Source of the DNA: Malurus cyaneus samueli
Taxonomy: Eukaryota; Chordata; Aves; Passeriformes; Maluridae
Assembly: GCA_009741485.1 (NCBI GenBank)
Contig: CM019216.1
Span: forward strand, 22,667,119 to 22,731,118
Direction: 5' to 3'
DNA: 64,000 nucleotides
The notes beneath the pieces were generated by a model. The model was not told the DNA's origin. It made no database searches and saw only the letters and a list, made by a program, of their open reading frames with translations. The translations under genes were made by a program, and so were the position numbers. This document shows, piece after piece, positions 39,201-53,600 of the stretch. Numbering within the stretch: position 1 is the stretch's first letter; every line of letters begins with the position of its first letter.

Positions 39201-42200
39201 TGACTTTCATTCTATTCTTTCACATTATCTCTAAAATCACAACCACCTGACTCGCAGCAAAAATGGGAACCTCCTGCATGCCCCCAGGGCTCATCTGGAA
39301 ATGTGCTGTGGAGTTCTACACAAGTATCAGGGCCAGGGTTGATCACCCATACCATGTGTGGTCCTCACAGTCTGAAAACCACTGCTGGCTCCTTGGCTTG
39401 GAGCTGGGAAATCTCAATGGACCAACATGGGTGGAAGAACCCCATCATGATATCAGGAATTCTAATGGATTCTTTGGGTATCTGAAAATTTATGCTAAGA
39501 TCAACCTCTTCTCTGCCTTCCTCTGTTTAGCTTTCTCCAAGGGCATATAAGACACAAAGATGAGACCTCAATTTAAGTTGCTGGACACTAAGATTGATGC
39601 CCATTATTTCTACTACAAGGACAATTTCTTCCACAACAAATTCAGTTTCACCCAGTGCTTCCTATCTCAACTATAACAAGCCTCCACATTTAGACTGAGA
39701 AGACCTTTTCAGATATTAGTGGTTTTTAGTACTCTTCCCACTCACACCTTGTCACCTAGGCCTATACCTGCTTTTTCTGGATGAGATGATATAGAAAACA
39801 AGGGAGTGGTTGGTATGTCTCCCTTGTCTCTGCCACATACCAGAACAACAACCTTCTGCCACAGGTTTTTGCTACTATCCCAACCATGATGGCAGTTACA
39901 TGATCTGTTGCACATTACAGTTTAAGTAAATGACTACTCCTACTTTATGTTTCTATGGCTCTTGCTCTGATGTCAGCACCTATGCTTTCCACAAAGTTGC
40001 TTGGGTTACGGTTGTAACATTACAACATTTTCCTTCCAATGTTAAATCCCTTCCCAGAAGGAAAGCAATCTGACTGCATCAGAGAACAAATGTCTGCTTT
40101 TATTTTTAACTGTTGTTATGGGGTTTATCCTTGAGGACAGTTGGGAGAAAATTAAAAAGAAACAGCTCTGCTAATTCTTGAAATGGCTTATTCTTAAAAA
40201 GGAGACACCTGAAGTTTTCGAAAAGAAGTCACCATTTTCAGCAGGGTACATGTACAAAAATGGTGTGATTCGTTATTTAGAACTGGAAAATCACTTCAAC
40301 TTTCTTCAAGTGTATGAAAGTGCTATCTTCATGAATTGTTACAATTGTTCAGAATATTTTAGAGTGTACTACAAGCATATGTAGAATTTTGAATTCCAGT
40401 TTGGTTTTTACTTAAGCCATAGTATTTTTGCATTTTATATTAATATACATAATAGATGCTTTGTACTTGGAATACATAATACATTTTTATAGCAGTTATT
40501 TTCCAGTGTGAGAGATTCCTTTTATTATTTCTGGAGATAAATCTCACAATAGAAATGAAGAATTGTACATCCTACTCAAGCTGAATAGATGTATATCTTC
40601 CTCATTCACTATCACTCCATATTAGACCTAAAGTCAACCAAAAATACTTTGTACAGTTAATGCTGTTAAATAAAGCCTGTGCTTTTTATTCAGACATAAC
40701 TATTATTTCAAATCTCTCTTAATTCTATTTTCAGAATCTTCAAAGTGAAACAATACTTTATTCCACTTTAGTACATAGGATATACGGAAGTTCAGAGACT
40801 CTGCTTGCCAATATTCATTGACAAACCATACTCAGCATAAAGAAAGTGGATTTCCAAGATGTATGGTAAACTACCCTTAGAAAAAAACTCATGACATTTG
40901 TTATATCATCTGGGTTGCACAGGTGCACATCCATCTTCTCCCATATATGGAAAATAAGAACTGCATCCTCCATTCAAATGGTTTTAACTTATTTACAGCT
41001 AGACTGGAGACAATATTTATCATCACAAAGTATAAATCCAAATGTCCTTTTTCTTCAGGAGCACCAAAGATTAACAGATTAGAATGTTTTCCACATGTCC
41101 ACTTTACTGTCAAGAGAATATTAAAGAAGTTTTCCAGCTTCCGCAGCTCAGCCAGATGTCAATAGATCCCACAGTGAAGCAAAATTGGCAGAGTAGCCTT
41201 CTCATGACCCCAGCATTGTTTTATCAAGGATCAGTTTAAAAGTATAAAGAGCCATTTCTTGCTGAGATCTGTAATGTTTTTCAGCCCTTTCCCCCTGCAA
41301 TTACACAAAAGTGCTGACTTTGTTGAACTACTGATATGCAGTAGTATTTCTTACGACTTCTCTCACACTGTGCTGTAATTGCTGTTTATGTTGGCACAAG
41401 AAAAGTACCACATCTTGTTTCCACTGTACATTTCCGGACTCTGGTTTCAGTAACATCAGTGCAGCATATTGTACTGGGCAAATGTTTTGTTGTGTAAACA
41501 TTAACTGGTAATTTACCATGTCAGTCTCCACAGTATGGCCTCTAATTACCAGAGGTTGAGGAGCTTCAGATGGACATTTTGCAAAATATTTACAGCAGCT
41601 ATCCTGCTTCTTCTTTTTTTTCCTTCACTGGTATTTGTGCTTTGAAAATCATTGCAAGGGTAAAAAACACACCATCAAATACCATAAAACAAAACCCCAA
41701 ACCAAAACCAAATGTATTCTTTCTTGTACACCTCATTCTCTAGAGAAACCAATGACAAGTTTCCCAATTAGTAAAATAAAAATCACAGCAAAATCACTGT
41801 ACACATGATGGTATAATGAAGTACTAGATATTTCTGTTTGCTTGCAATTTGATGATTCCCTTTGTATTTTTTTAACAAGAAAAAAAAAATACTTCTATTG
41901 TTATTTTTTTTCTTCTAATTCATTCTCACTAAATAGCCTGCGAACTTGCAAATGGCTCTGCACATCCTTATTTTATTCAAGACTCAGACAAATGTATTTA
42001 ACAAATGGGACCACTAAGGTGTTATTGGAAAACGTAGCATCTACTGCAAAGATTCAGAACCAAGGAGCAACCTCCCTTTAAGAGCTATGAAATATATGTT
42101 TTAGTCATTCATCTGTATAATTTCAAGGAAGTAGTACTTTACATTATGTGCAAAAAATACAGTGTCTTAAGTAGAAGACCAGGATGGGATTATACAGTTA

Positions 42201-45200
42201 ACAATTACAGTAACATGGGCAGAGATGATGCAATCACATAGAGCATCCTTTTGGCCACCCTAGGCAGAATGAATTTTTATTTCAAATAAATTTTTCAGCA
42301 CAATTTCTATTATAATGCGAGTGACTTTTTTTTTTTTTTAAATGTGACAGTTTCTCATCTTTTACTGTTCCATTATAATTGGATCAGTTTGGTAATGTTC
42401 ATCACATTACAGTACCTTACCATGTTACATTGTCTCCCTTCAAATACGCTGACAAATTAAGTGGTAGCATTAAGGTGGGGAGCCACAAAATGTAAAATAT
42501 CTGGCTAATATTTTTCTCTTATTCTGGTGAAAATTCCTTTTTATAAAAATACATTTTCAATTGTCTGTCCAATGCACCAGCCAGCAGTAAAGCCAGAAAA
42601 CTTCTTTTGTTTAAAAATGCATTCAACTTAGAATGTTACCCTTGGCTACAGATGCATGTTATATTGCCCTGCTCAATCTACTCTTGTCTTGTTTACTTTA
42701 TTTATTCTTTAGAGGAAAAGATATGACATCAAATTAAAAATTCTTGCCTATAGTTGCAACTCTCAGTGCAAGCAAAATTTAACTGCTATGAACATTGATC
42801 AGAGAAAAAAAAATCTTTCTTTCTGTAAGTGTTTATGCATTTGAATGGACTCTGTTAAGCAAATGGCATCATTTGCCTCTGGCAATCTGACCACATATCA
42901 CTTGCACTAAACAACAAAGAAGAAAAAAATTAAACAGGCAAACATGAAAGGGAAAATTACAGAGTGTACAAAACTGTCATTCATTTTTGTTTAAAAATTA
43001 TAAAAAAGATTTTATTTCTGAATGCCTGGCTGTTTCAATTCATAGTACAATATTTCAAAAAAAAAAAAAGATAAACAACAAATTATTTGATCCAGGAGAC
43101 TGTTTCAGTGTTGCTTCTTCACAGCACAAAAAGAAAAAATGATTGTCATACTTTAAGTACTACATAAGCTTTGGTTTCTGTCTCAGCTGAAGAGTCATCT
43201 TCAATTTATTCCACTTATGCAAATACTCACTTGTTCTCCCATAGCTACAAAGATCCACCCAACACACTCATTTGGAGTGAGTTCAGAACTTCAGCCTGCT
43301 TGGTCACAGTTATCTATGGATTTTCTGCAGTTTAATTTATCTTAGAAAACACTCTAAGAGCTTGTTTATCACCATCTGATTCATCTCAGCAATAAGAAGT
43401 AAATCTCCCTCCTTCGTTGTTTGCCGGATGATAATAAAATTCTTTCTGAGGAGCTGTAAATATGCAAGAATGGCCAGAGGTTTAGTTCCACCCCCTCAGC
43501 ACAGCTGTCTGTAGAGCTGCCCAAAAAGGAAGGAAGCATCATCCTGTAAACACTATACTTCCCTACTGGAGACCCTGGGATTTGTCATTTCCCAAGCCTG
43601 TTCCTGCCATGGCAAACTCCTCTGACCCTTGCTTAGGTCTGAAATTCAGGTTCCGTGCAATATCCTCCTTTCCAGGCAAAAACTAGAATACACAAACTCA
43701 TAAACAGTGAAAAGTCATGAAAAGAAACAATAATTTCCAAGAGGGAAGCATTGTAGTGATTCTGTCCTTTTTTCACAGTTGCTATTAAACTTTAACATAA
43801 AAAGGGAGAGGGAGTTGTTCCCATCAAGTAGAAAAACAAACATTTCTAAAAGCCATTTGTCTTTTGCTAGCTGATGTGCACAGATTAAAGTACAATAGGA
43901 TTATAGGGAGAACTTCTAAAAACAAGTTAAGCATCTCTTACAGAAATAATTTATTTTCAAAATACCATGCAAATTAAATGAGGAATTAAATTCTGAATAA
44001 AAACCTGGTTTTAAAGGTACTTAAAATAAGTATATCTTCACCAAACTTTTGAAATTTTTCTTTCACAATTCTTTTTAAAATTATATTGAAATATTGGATG
44101 TCATTTCTGTCACTGCTTCACATAACATATTAATGTCTAGCATGTAAGTTCAAATCCCCAGGAACATCAGCAGCACACTCAGAGCTGACCAGAACCTCTG
44201 AAATCTCATCTCCAGAGACATCCTTAAATGTCATTATGGTATGCCACTTGTGGAACACTAAAAATGCTACTAGGAATGAGAGCAAAAATCTCTCTTTTGT
44301 GTGGCTAATGCACAGGAAGTTGTGCTCTTTTGTTGTGCTCTCTATATATATGACCAAAAACCTAAATGGCATCAGGACTGGAATTCAATTGTCCACTGTG
44401 TGTAACTCTTGCCCAATCCTTGGCACAATTTTGCCCCAGGGCAGACAGAGCTCCACCAAGCAATTTCTGGCACAATCTGGGAACTAGCACCATTTAGAGA
44501 TTGTTCACAGTAGTCCAGATTTATCATCCAGATTTTTGGAGGGTTAAGAACTTGCTTTTCAGGATGCCAGCTTCACATAGCAATTGGCCATAGTGTCAGA
44601 GAATCCAGGAGGTGCTGAGCATGGCAACCCTTTAAAGGAGAGATTCAGAAACTGTAGGAAGGCAAACCCTATTCAGACATACGAGCTCATCTCTAAAATT
44701 ACCATGGCAGCTGAGGAAGAAATGCACACTGTGGCAGCGATGCTGAGAAGGGAGAATGGGATGGGCTTGCAAGGATGGAGCAGTTCTGAGATGAGCCAGT
44801 TGTGTAGGATATTTACTTGTGGAAATCCCATCTGACTTGTTGTGGAAGCTGGAAGATGTGGGAGAGACAAGCAAGGCACCATAAAACTAAAAGGGACAAG
44901 CAATAACTGCAGAGAACTAGCTTGTCTTTCTGTGAATGGCAGTGCTCATGTAATGCTGCATAAGGCAGACCAATGAAAATTCTTTATTTTTCAGTCATCT
45001 AGATAATCAAGACTTTGATTTTTAGGAATTGAATCAAATACTGTGGTAAAATAACAGTTATCAGTTCAATTTCTGATTGCTACAGGCAGTCATCTCATTA
45101 AAACTACAGCCAGTCATTATCGATCATGTAAAAAAGCACCCCAAAATACTATTTACTAGTATTATGCATGAAATTCAGTCAAAGCACAATAGAAATATGC

Positions 45201-48200
45201 ATGGGGAATTTGACACCAGTGTGCCCTTAGCATACTTTTTATGTATGCTAAAGATCAGTGATTTCAGTTTTTTAGCGCTGTATTTTCACAGCTTCTAAAA
45301 GTACTAAATATTTATTTTAAATGTGGCTTAGCATTTTGAAAACTATTTTATACTAATTTGTTCTATAAACACCTGAAACTCTTTTTTTATTTTGAAAAGC
45401 CTTCTTACATTTCCAGCATTTGGAAGTAATTTGTTTCTAGTCCAAAAAATGAATGTCTAACTGAAAGAGCTGGATTACTGCCCAGTCCACCTCAGAAGTG
45501 GATGATGCTGACTCTTACCATTTAAACAGTCAAGTTAAACAAGACACAGTTGGGATGATAAAAGGAGGTCTGTAAAAGGACTATTGCTCTGGCCATGTGG
45601 ACTTACAACTATGAAACAATGACTAGGAAAATATTGAAAGAGAGAAAAAAATGAACTTAAGTGCCAGGGAAAACATTAGGATTAGGTGAATGCAGGAGCA
45701 CGGTATCTGTTCACATCATTCTTTCCTCTTGGCAGTGAGCTGCCATGAGGATATTTACTCTGCTTAAGCACTGACAGAGGCAAATAATGGCAAAAAGGTA
45801 CTACAAAGAAGAACAAAGTGAAAGGGAGGTAGACATTAACAGGCAGTGTGGACTACTGCCCTAAAAAGCACCTATAAATAGCTAATTTTGTATCTAAACT
45901 GTATTTTATGATATTTTGTGTGAGCCTTGTTTGCAAGCACTCTTTTGTAAGCTTCTTATAAACTGGAGAAAGGTGAAAAAACCAGAATTGTCATCTCATA
46001 GTCTATTAACACTAATTCCTTTCCCTTTTGCAAACTATTGCTCCAGATATGACAACTAAAGAATCAGAGTAACAGAATCTGATGAAGACCAGAAAATAAT
46101 TTAACATAAATTCTCTGAATCTGTTTATTTTTGCATGGAAGAAGTGCATTGACAAGAGGAGAAAGGTGCACAGTAACAAAAGCAATACAAGAATGTATTT
46201 TAGATACTGATCAACCAAATCAATATAGCCTTAATGGTTCTAGATTTAATGAATCAGAAAATAATCCATGAAGCTTAAAATGGAATGTACCACTGACACT
46301 GAAAATTGAAACGTGCAAATCAATGGTGCTTACAGGATGGGGTACTCAAAAATTAAAGCATTTAAGATGTGATTAGGAAAGATACAATAAAAGAACATTC
46401 CAAGAAAAAAAAACATAGGCATAACCAAGGAAGACACAAGTACAGAAAAGAAGAGCAGAGAACATTTGGGCCAAATTAATATTTTTTTATAAATACACAG
46501 CCTCAATACTATTTGTACAGAAATTATATTCACTTTTAAGATAGAAAACTAAAACCACTTCAGATTTTATCTGTATAGTTGCTGCAATGATTTCTCCCTT
46601 CATATCCCATTTAAACCTAGAGTGACAATAATGTATGAATTTACAGAGAAATAAAGAAAGATGCGTAGGTTTGCATGTGAAAATCAATGTATAAAAATAT
46701 TTAAAAGACTGTTGAGGTTTGATTGTAAGCCAAAGGGAAGTTGTGTCTACTGTTCCAAGTCAGCTCTAGTGAGGTAATTTGAAGATGAGAATACTCTATA
46801 CCTGATGAAGGATGTCTTTGATTAATATCCTGAAACAGACTTAGACTTGAGGTTTGTTGGTTCAGTAACTAGGGCTGAAAGCTTCTGAAATCCAATCATC
46901 ATATTAGAAGCAGCTAGAACAATGTAGATTTTTATTATTCTTTAATCCTTTATAATATACTAATTTCATTTAAAATAGAAACCAAAACCCACAAAACTAT
47001 ACATATGGGCTACTTATTGGTACATGTATATCAACAAATCATTGCCTCAGGAATTCTCACTGCTATTTCAATATACAATAACAAATATATTCTCCTTCCT
47101 ATCCTAAAATGTTTAAACAACAAGAATCTTGAAACAAAGCCTACCATTTAAATTTTTTCCTAATAATACTGGAACACTTGTAATAATAGTGATTAATTTA
47201 TCTGTGGACTTTCAGACTATCACATTTTTCTGAAGCATAAGGATATGGGTCAAAAACTTTCAGCTCCTCAGAAACTGCATACTATGCACATTCTCTAAAA
47301 AGCATCAGAAAGCAATAGAAGTACAGATGCTAATTCTTTTGTACTTTTTTGAGAAAATAACAAAACTAGGATTGCTAATCCTTTTGTACAGATCAGAAAA
47401 GAGCAGAAGTGGAGCTGCCTGCTCATTTCCTTGATTTTTTAATTTTGCTGATATTACAGACAACACCACAAAACCAGTACCTATAAAAAGACAAGAAAAA
47501 AAAGAGTGACAAAATACTGGAAAACGTCTGTCAGGTTTTGAGCATGAATGCCCATGTTTTCATTTTCTTCCCATATGTATGTCTGATTTATTCACTTGTG
47601 CAGCACGTTTTTTCACTTACAATAGTAACTAGCTCACCACTCAGTAGCAATATTATTTGTTCAAATGCAAGTGTTTTTCTACTTTCTCAAAGCAAACACT
47701 CTCATTTTAACTTTTCTTCAGAGGAAGAAACTGTGTACCTTGTAGCCTGGTACCTTTTCATAATTCACCTGTCATTTCCCCCCCAATTTACCTGCTTTCA
47801 AATAGAATCTTACTGACCTGTAAGCTTTCAATCTCAAAAAATTCTACTCACTTTCTTTCCTGATATCTTTCTTGATACTTCTTCGTCTCCAACATCTGCT
47901 TTTTTAATTCCTACCTTTAGCTAAGTGCTATGTCATTTCCACATGGAAGGGGAAATAAAAGGAAATAGAAACAAAAATAAAATAAATTTATGTTTTCTAA
48001 AGAATTTTATGTTATTGCCAGCACTTCTCCTAGTTTGCTAACAAATAATTCAAAAGTATTGTTCATACTTTCAAAACTAGAAAATACCTAGTACTTGCCC
48101 AGGATAATTTAATTCTTAGAAAAATCCAAAAGTAGAAAGCTCTAGGAATACCCTTATTTAAAAGAACTGTAATAAAGTCTCTTGCTTTACCTAAAATTAT

Positions 48201-50618
48201 GTGTATACTCCCATTCTCTTATGATTGGTCTCAATTTTTTTCTTTCGCATGTTTTAGAATATTACACAGATTTCTACTTACAAATTATGCTAGCTGTTTC
48301 TCACAAGTGAAATCTAAAATTATTTTAATAAAAATTTCTACAAGTTAGAAAAATTGCCCTTAATATGAGCATTATGGTATTGCAAATTATTCATTTAAGC
48401 AGGAAAATCTAATACCCACAGGCCAATATATCCACAACTCTGCTGATGAGTGTTTTCCAGCTTAAAGAAATTCCGTTTCACAATTCTGTTTGTTTCCTGC
48501 CATTTAATCAACTTTCCACTTACTACATGCCTCCACAACTCAATACTAACTTCCAGAACAGAATGCTGCAAATTGTTTTTTGAAAAAATCAAAGCATTTG
48601 ACAGCTCTTTATATCCTTTGTCTTCTCTAGCAGTGATTGCCTCAATGCATTTCAGCAAAATACTGAGGCATAACCAGCCCTTCCTGAATTCTGTACAGCT
48701 ATTCTCAGTCAAGCTGGGTTTTTGCAATGGTTCCCTATTTGAACCTTGAAATTAGTTTATGGAGATCTCTTTTAAGTCTTCTGTAGTTTCCTGGCGTACA
48801 TTTGTAAATAGCAGAGAAAAGCAAACTTGTGAGGTCTGCTGAAGCCTTTCCACTTCTATGTTTTTCTCAAAATGGGAATGCAAAAATATTACTTTTTTTT
48901 TCAATATGCCCAAGTATGTTCATGCTTCACATAGCAAGTCTTTCCAACGTTCACATTGTGCAACATAATGCCTTCAGAATGCCAGGTTGTGCAGGGTAAA
49001 GGAAATGGAAGGTTACAGTGCTCAGATAATTTGATTAGCCAACAATGTATTTTGATCATTTTCTCACTCATATACCCTAGCTTTTTAAATCTTAAAATTA
49101 CACCCTACACAAAATTTGAAATCTATTCTGTTTTCAAATTTCAATTGAAAAATTAGTTTTAAATCTTCATAAAAACTATCTGTACTTGTCTGATGATCTT
49201 CTTCTGGTTTCTTTTTCTAGCATTTCACAAAAGAGAGAAGACTTATTTCTGTTTTACAAGTAAAATTAAAACAAAAAATCAAAAAAGAGCCATGAGTACA
49301 GTGACATGTCCCATTAGGAAAAGACAAGCCAAGATGCTATGATTCCTATATACTGTGCCTCCTTAATTCCATACAGTACTTCCCTATTAGCTCAGAAAAA
49401 GTCTGTAAGACAGTGTTGAAATTGTAACTGAACTGTCATGACTATTTCTTGCTCTGTTAAAATTTAGTTCAGGTATAAATAATTTCAATGGCAGGTAGTG
49501 AGTGCCCCAGAACACTGCTGAAAAAAAACCCCAAATTACCAGTATCATTTATTGCATTATTGAAACAAGAACTTCGGCATGTCACTACCTACAAGTTATT
49601 TTGTCAGTTACTATATAAATCCCAAAATTAGTTTTGTTTTTTTTTTTTTATTTGGACAACAGACAAATATGCCTGGACTGCCTTCCTCAGCTGAAATGCA
49701 CATATTCATTGTTACATGAGAAATACCTAGCATAATGTAAGGCTTCACACAGTTTCATGGCTGCTTATCTATCTTCTCTGCCTTACAACAAAAGTGTCAA
49801 TTTATTGTATTACACTATTGCTCTGGACGATTGTGCTTTCCAGGGAACTAAAGAGAGAGCATTGCTTACAAATAAAGAATGATAAGGTATTGTGGTGGAT
49901 GTTTTTTTTTTCTTCTTGGTCAGTACATAAATGTCATGAAAAAGAAACCAAAGGAATTATGCTTATAACATTTTAGAACATAGTTTCATAAAACTGTACT
50001 TCAAGAAAATTAGCCTGTTGCTTCTTTTTAAATCAGGAGACAATGGTGACTGCATACATGCTTGCATGTATGATTCAGTAAAAAGGTAATAAATCACCAA
50101 GAGAAACAATTTATATGGAACTACTATACACATGCATTTGCCTTTTTCCCATTCAGTTTTCCACCACTGCTATCCACACCTTTGTGCCACTTTACTAGTA
50201 TTTTATTTTATCACTACTCTAACTTGCTTGACTTCTATCTTTACTAGTTATTCACTGGGATAAACTAGGATGAGCCCTCATCCTTATGGACATCTACTAA
50301 AATGTTCCAGACAAATCCAAATTGAAGGAACTGACTTCAGGATACAAATGTTAAGTGAATTTTCTAATACAGAATGTTCTTACAGACTATATATTTCTTT
50401 GGAAATTCATAGGCAAGGGCCAAGCACTACAGCTTCACGTTTAAAGCCACTGCTGAGCGAAGGAGAGAGAGCCTGCACTGAGGATCCTTAGCAGCAAGAA
50501 GCTTCTGGACAAGAGATTTCACAAAGAAGCTGCCCTCTAACCTGCACCTGAAAGGGCTTGTGACAGGCACTTCAAACAAGCTCAACAGCCATAAAAAGAA
50601 AATCCTGCATTTGAGAGG

Positions 50619-50660
<42 letters not shown>

Positions 50661-53600
50661 CAAGATGGACAGCTACATCTAGGAAATAGTTTAGTGTGGA
50701 AAATTCATCTTATCTAAGGCTTTGTATGAAAGTTCCTGTAAATCATGGAGGAGGAAATTTTAAAGTCAGGGATTTTTTTAGTTGCTTAACTTAGGCTCTA
50801 CTATTTTGTGCTGCTGGCTGTTGTGAACTCTATTCCTGTACTAAAATGATCCTTGTAAATTAATAAACCATGAACTTCAGCATCTGTGTTCAGATTCCTG
50901 TCCTGATTCTGGCAGTTAAAACAAACAGACCAATATTGAGTACCTTTGAGTGAACCTAGTTTCTACTGTGTAAGTAAACTGAATGCACAAAAATATGCAG
51001 GTTGGTTAGCATTTCCAAAATACACCAAGAGACTAGAATCAAATTAGTTAAGTGATGCAGAAAAGAGGTCAGCAGTCAGCCATTCTTATTTGGATTTACT
51101 TTTCTTTCAAGTTTATTTAATCTTTAAAATTCAAAGATCTTACAGAAATTAATAAAATATTATCAAATATTTTAAACTCTCTATAAGGGGATATATTACA
51201 ATGTTCGTAATAAAAACCTGTGTTCACAAAAATGGATTTTGCAGTCTCAACCTTGAAAGTTTAAACGCTTGCTAAATTATTTTTCTGGAGATTTTATTTC
51301 GATATTCCTATTTTCTGGAAAAAGAAAAAGCTAAAAAAAACTAGTTTTATTTGGCATGTAATCAATCTCATTCATCTCATTGTGTTCAATAAGGTGGAAA
51401 TGACCACGCAAAGTGGTAAAAATCTTTGGTCCTTCTAAGTCATTAGAGTTTTATACTTGTTTTCTTTAAGTTGGAATTTTATCTCCACAGTGTAGGGATA
51501 GGTTCATATTAATGATTTAGGATACTGATTTGAATTTGATAAAATATTATGAAAATACCATATGATTGTATCCTTTATTCAGGTATCACGGCCACACAAA
51601 TATCGTCTTTGCCTCTCAGCATACTCTTATGTTTGAATATATGTTATGAAGACAGACAAATCTATTTCTGGCAACTACACAAGCTTTACAGGAGAAGAGT
51701 TCTTTAACACTTCCATTAAAAACTTTCATACCCATTCTGTACACACAAGGGGAGTCAATTGTTAATGAAACTCAAATCTCCTCAGATCAATGGCCTACCT
51801 TACCAGGGCCTCTCCAGAAAGAAGTTTCCTGACCCATCTTTTTACCCTTCCTTGGAGGTCTGTAACCATTTCCTATAAATGTTTTAATGCTTATTTTAGC
51901 TATGCTATGTGTTTGTCACATTAGCTAACCCACATATGTAATTTTACTCAAAATACTATAGCCTCTAACTAGATCTCCACATCACTTCCCATCCTCTGAA
52001 TTGTGTCTCTGGTAAATTCTAAACTCCAGTAGTTTTATATTAAGCCATGTAATCAAAAGCCTGTCACATTTCTACTTTAAATGTTTACTAGTTTGTTCTG
52101 AAGCTTCTGTTCCTCACATTTTCGCACAGATTCTTTTCACAAAAGAAAGTGAATTTCCTTTCTATCTGTATTATTCACTTCAGCAATTTTAAAAATTACT
52201 TATGCTTTAAAAGTTGGCTACTCTCTCTCCCATCTTTCACTACCTATCCTTTTGCTAAAACAACACATATAAAATGGAATACTAAAATTGCAAGACTACT
52301 GCCCTGGTAATTTCTTATACAGATACAGCCTGTCAGTTCTAGATGACTTTGGATCAGCCCCAAGTGAAAGAAAATATTCTGGGTAGTATAATCCCATATG
52401 AAACAATGTGATCTGTATAAAAAATCACTTACTGAATCACCAGCAACTCTTTCCACTCCTAGGAGATCTCCAGTTGAAGTAATGCCTGAATTAGTGCAGA
52501 GTGATTTGTGGCTTTCCAGCTGTCATTCATTAATTCTTAGGAAATGCAATATACAATACAACAGTACTCAGCCCGCAGTTGTATTCTGCAATGCCTTCGG
52601 AAGAGTGTAATTTGTCTGCTGAATGTTCTTTAAACTTGTTCTCAAACAATAACTCTGGCCTATTATTTTTATGACCCCCCAAATGCATTTCACTCTTGAT
52701 GAAATGTCGTGTCGGTCACACAGACTCATAAAGGGGGAAGGGAAAGGAATTGTGTCTGAGAAGAGTTTGTTTAATGAAACAGCAGCTGAGTTAAAGACGA
52801 GGGGTTTTATTCCAGTGCTCTGCCACTCCTGTGTGTTTGGCAGAAAGGAAAGCACAGGCAAGCCTGACAGCAGGGACTAGAAGTGACCTGGGCACTCTGA
52901 TCCACTGGCTTTAGCACTTCACCACACAGCTGACCTGTAAAAGTTGTCTTGTTTTAGAAGGAATGTTGTTTGGCTATAATTCACTGTTAGCTGCCCTGGT
53001 TTTTTGACCAGAGACAAGAGAGGACGTTGTGACGTGCAGATCCTGTTTGAGGATGCAATAGTCTGGGGACCTTCCTTTAAGTGAGCCAAAGAGCTGCCTG
53101 CACAAAGCCAGTCAGAGAGACTGTGTAATGCCTGCTTCATCATGGACTTTTGGCAAAATCTATGACAAGTTCAGCTCAGCCAAAACCACTGCACCTTTAG
53201 ACATGCACCGTAGGAGAACTTGAGCACAGAGGGAAGTTTTCTGGTGGGTCTCAGGCAGCACTGGCTTCTCAGAAATCTGAGAAGGTTGCATAGAAATTTC
53301 TTTTGAAGTCTTTTGCTCTCTTAAATTTACATGTTAATTATCCTAAACTGCACATTATGCACCTAAGAGGGTTTTTTCCCCCCTTTAACTCATATACAGT
53401 TGGTTTCAGAACTAAATAAAAATATAGGAACAAGAGGTAAACATGAGACAAGAATCCTAACAAATACTGGAGTTAACAAAGCATAGCCATTGCTCAATCT
53501 TTAGTAGGCACCATGACAGCAATTATTTTAAGGAAGGATTTGAAAAACAATGCTTCAAGTATTTTTATTGCCAACTCCTCCCATGCTCAAGGGTGTTCAT

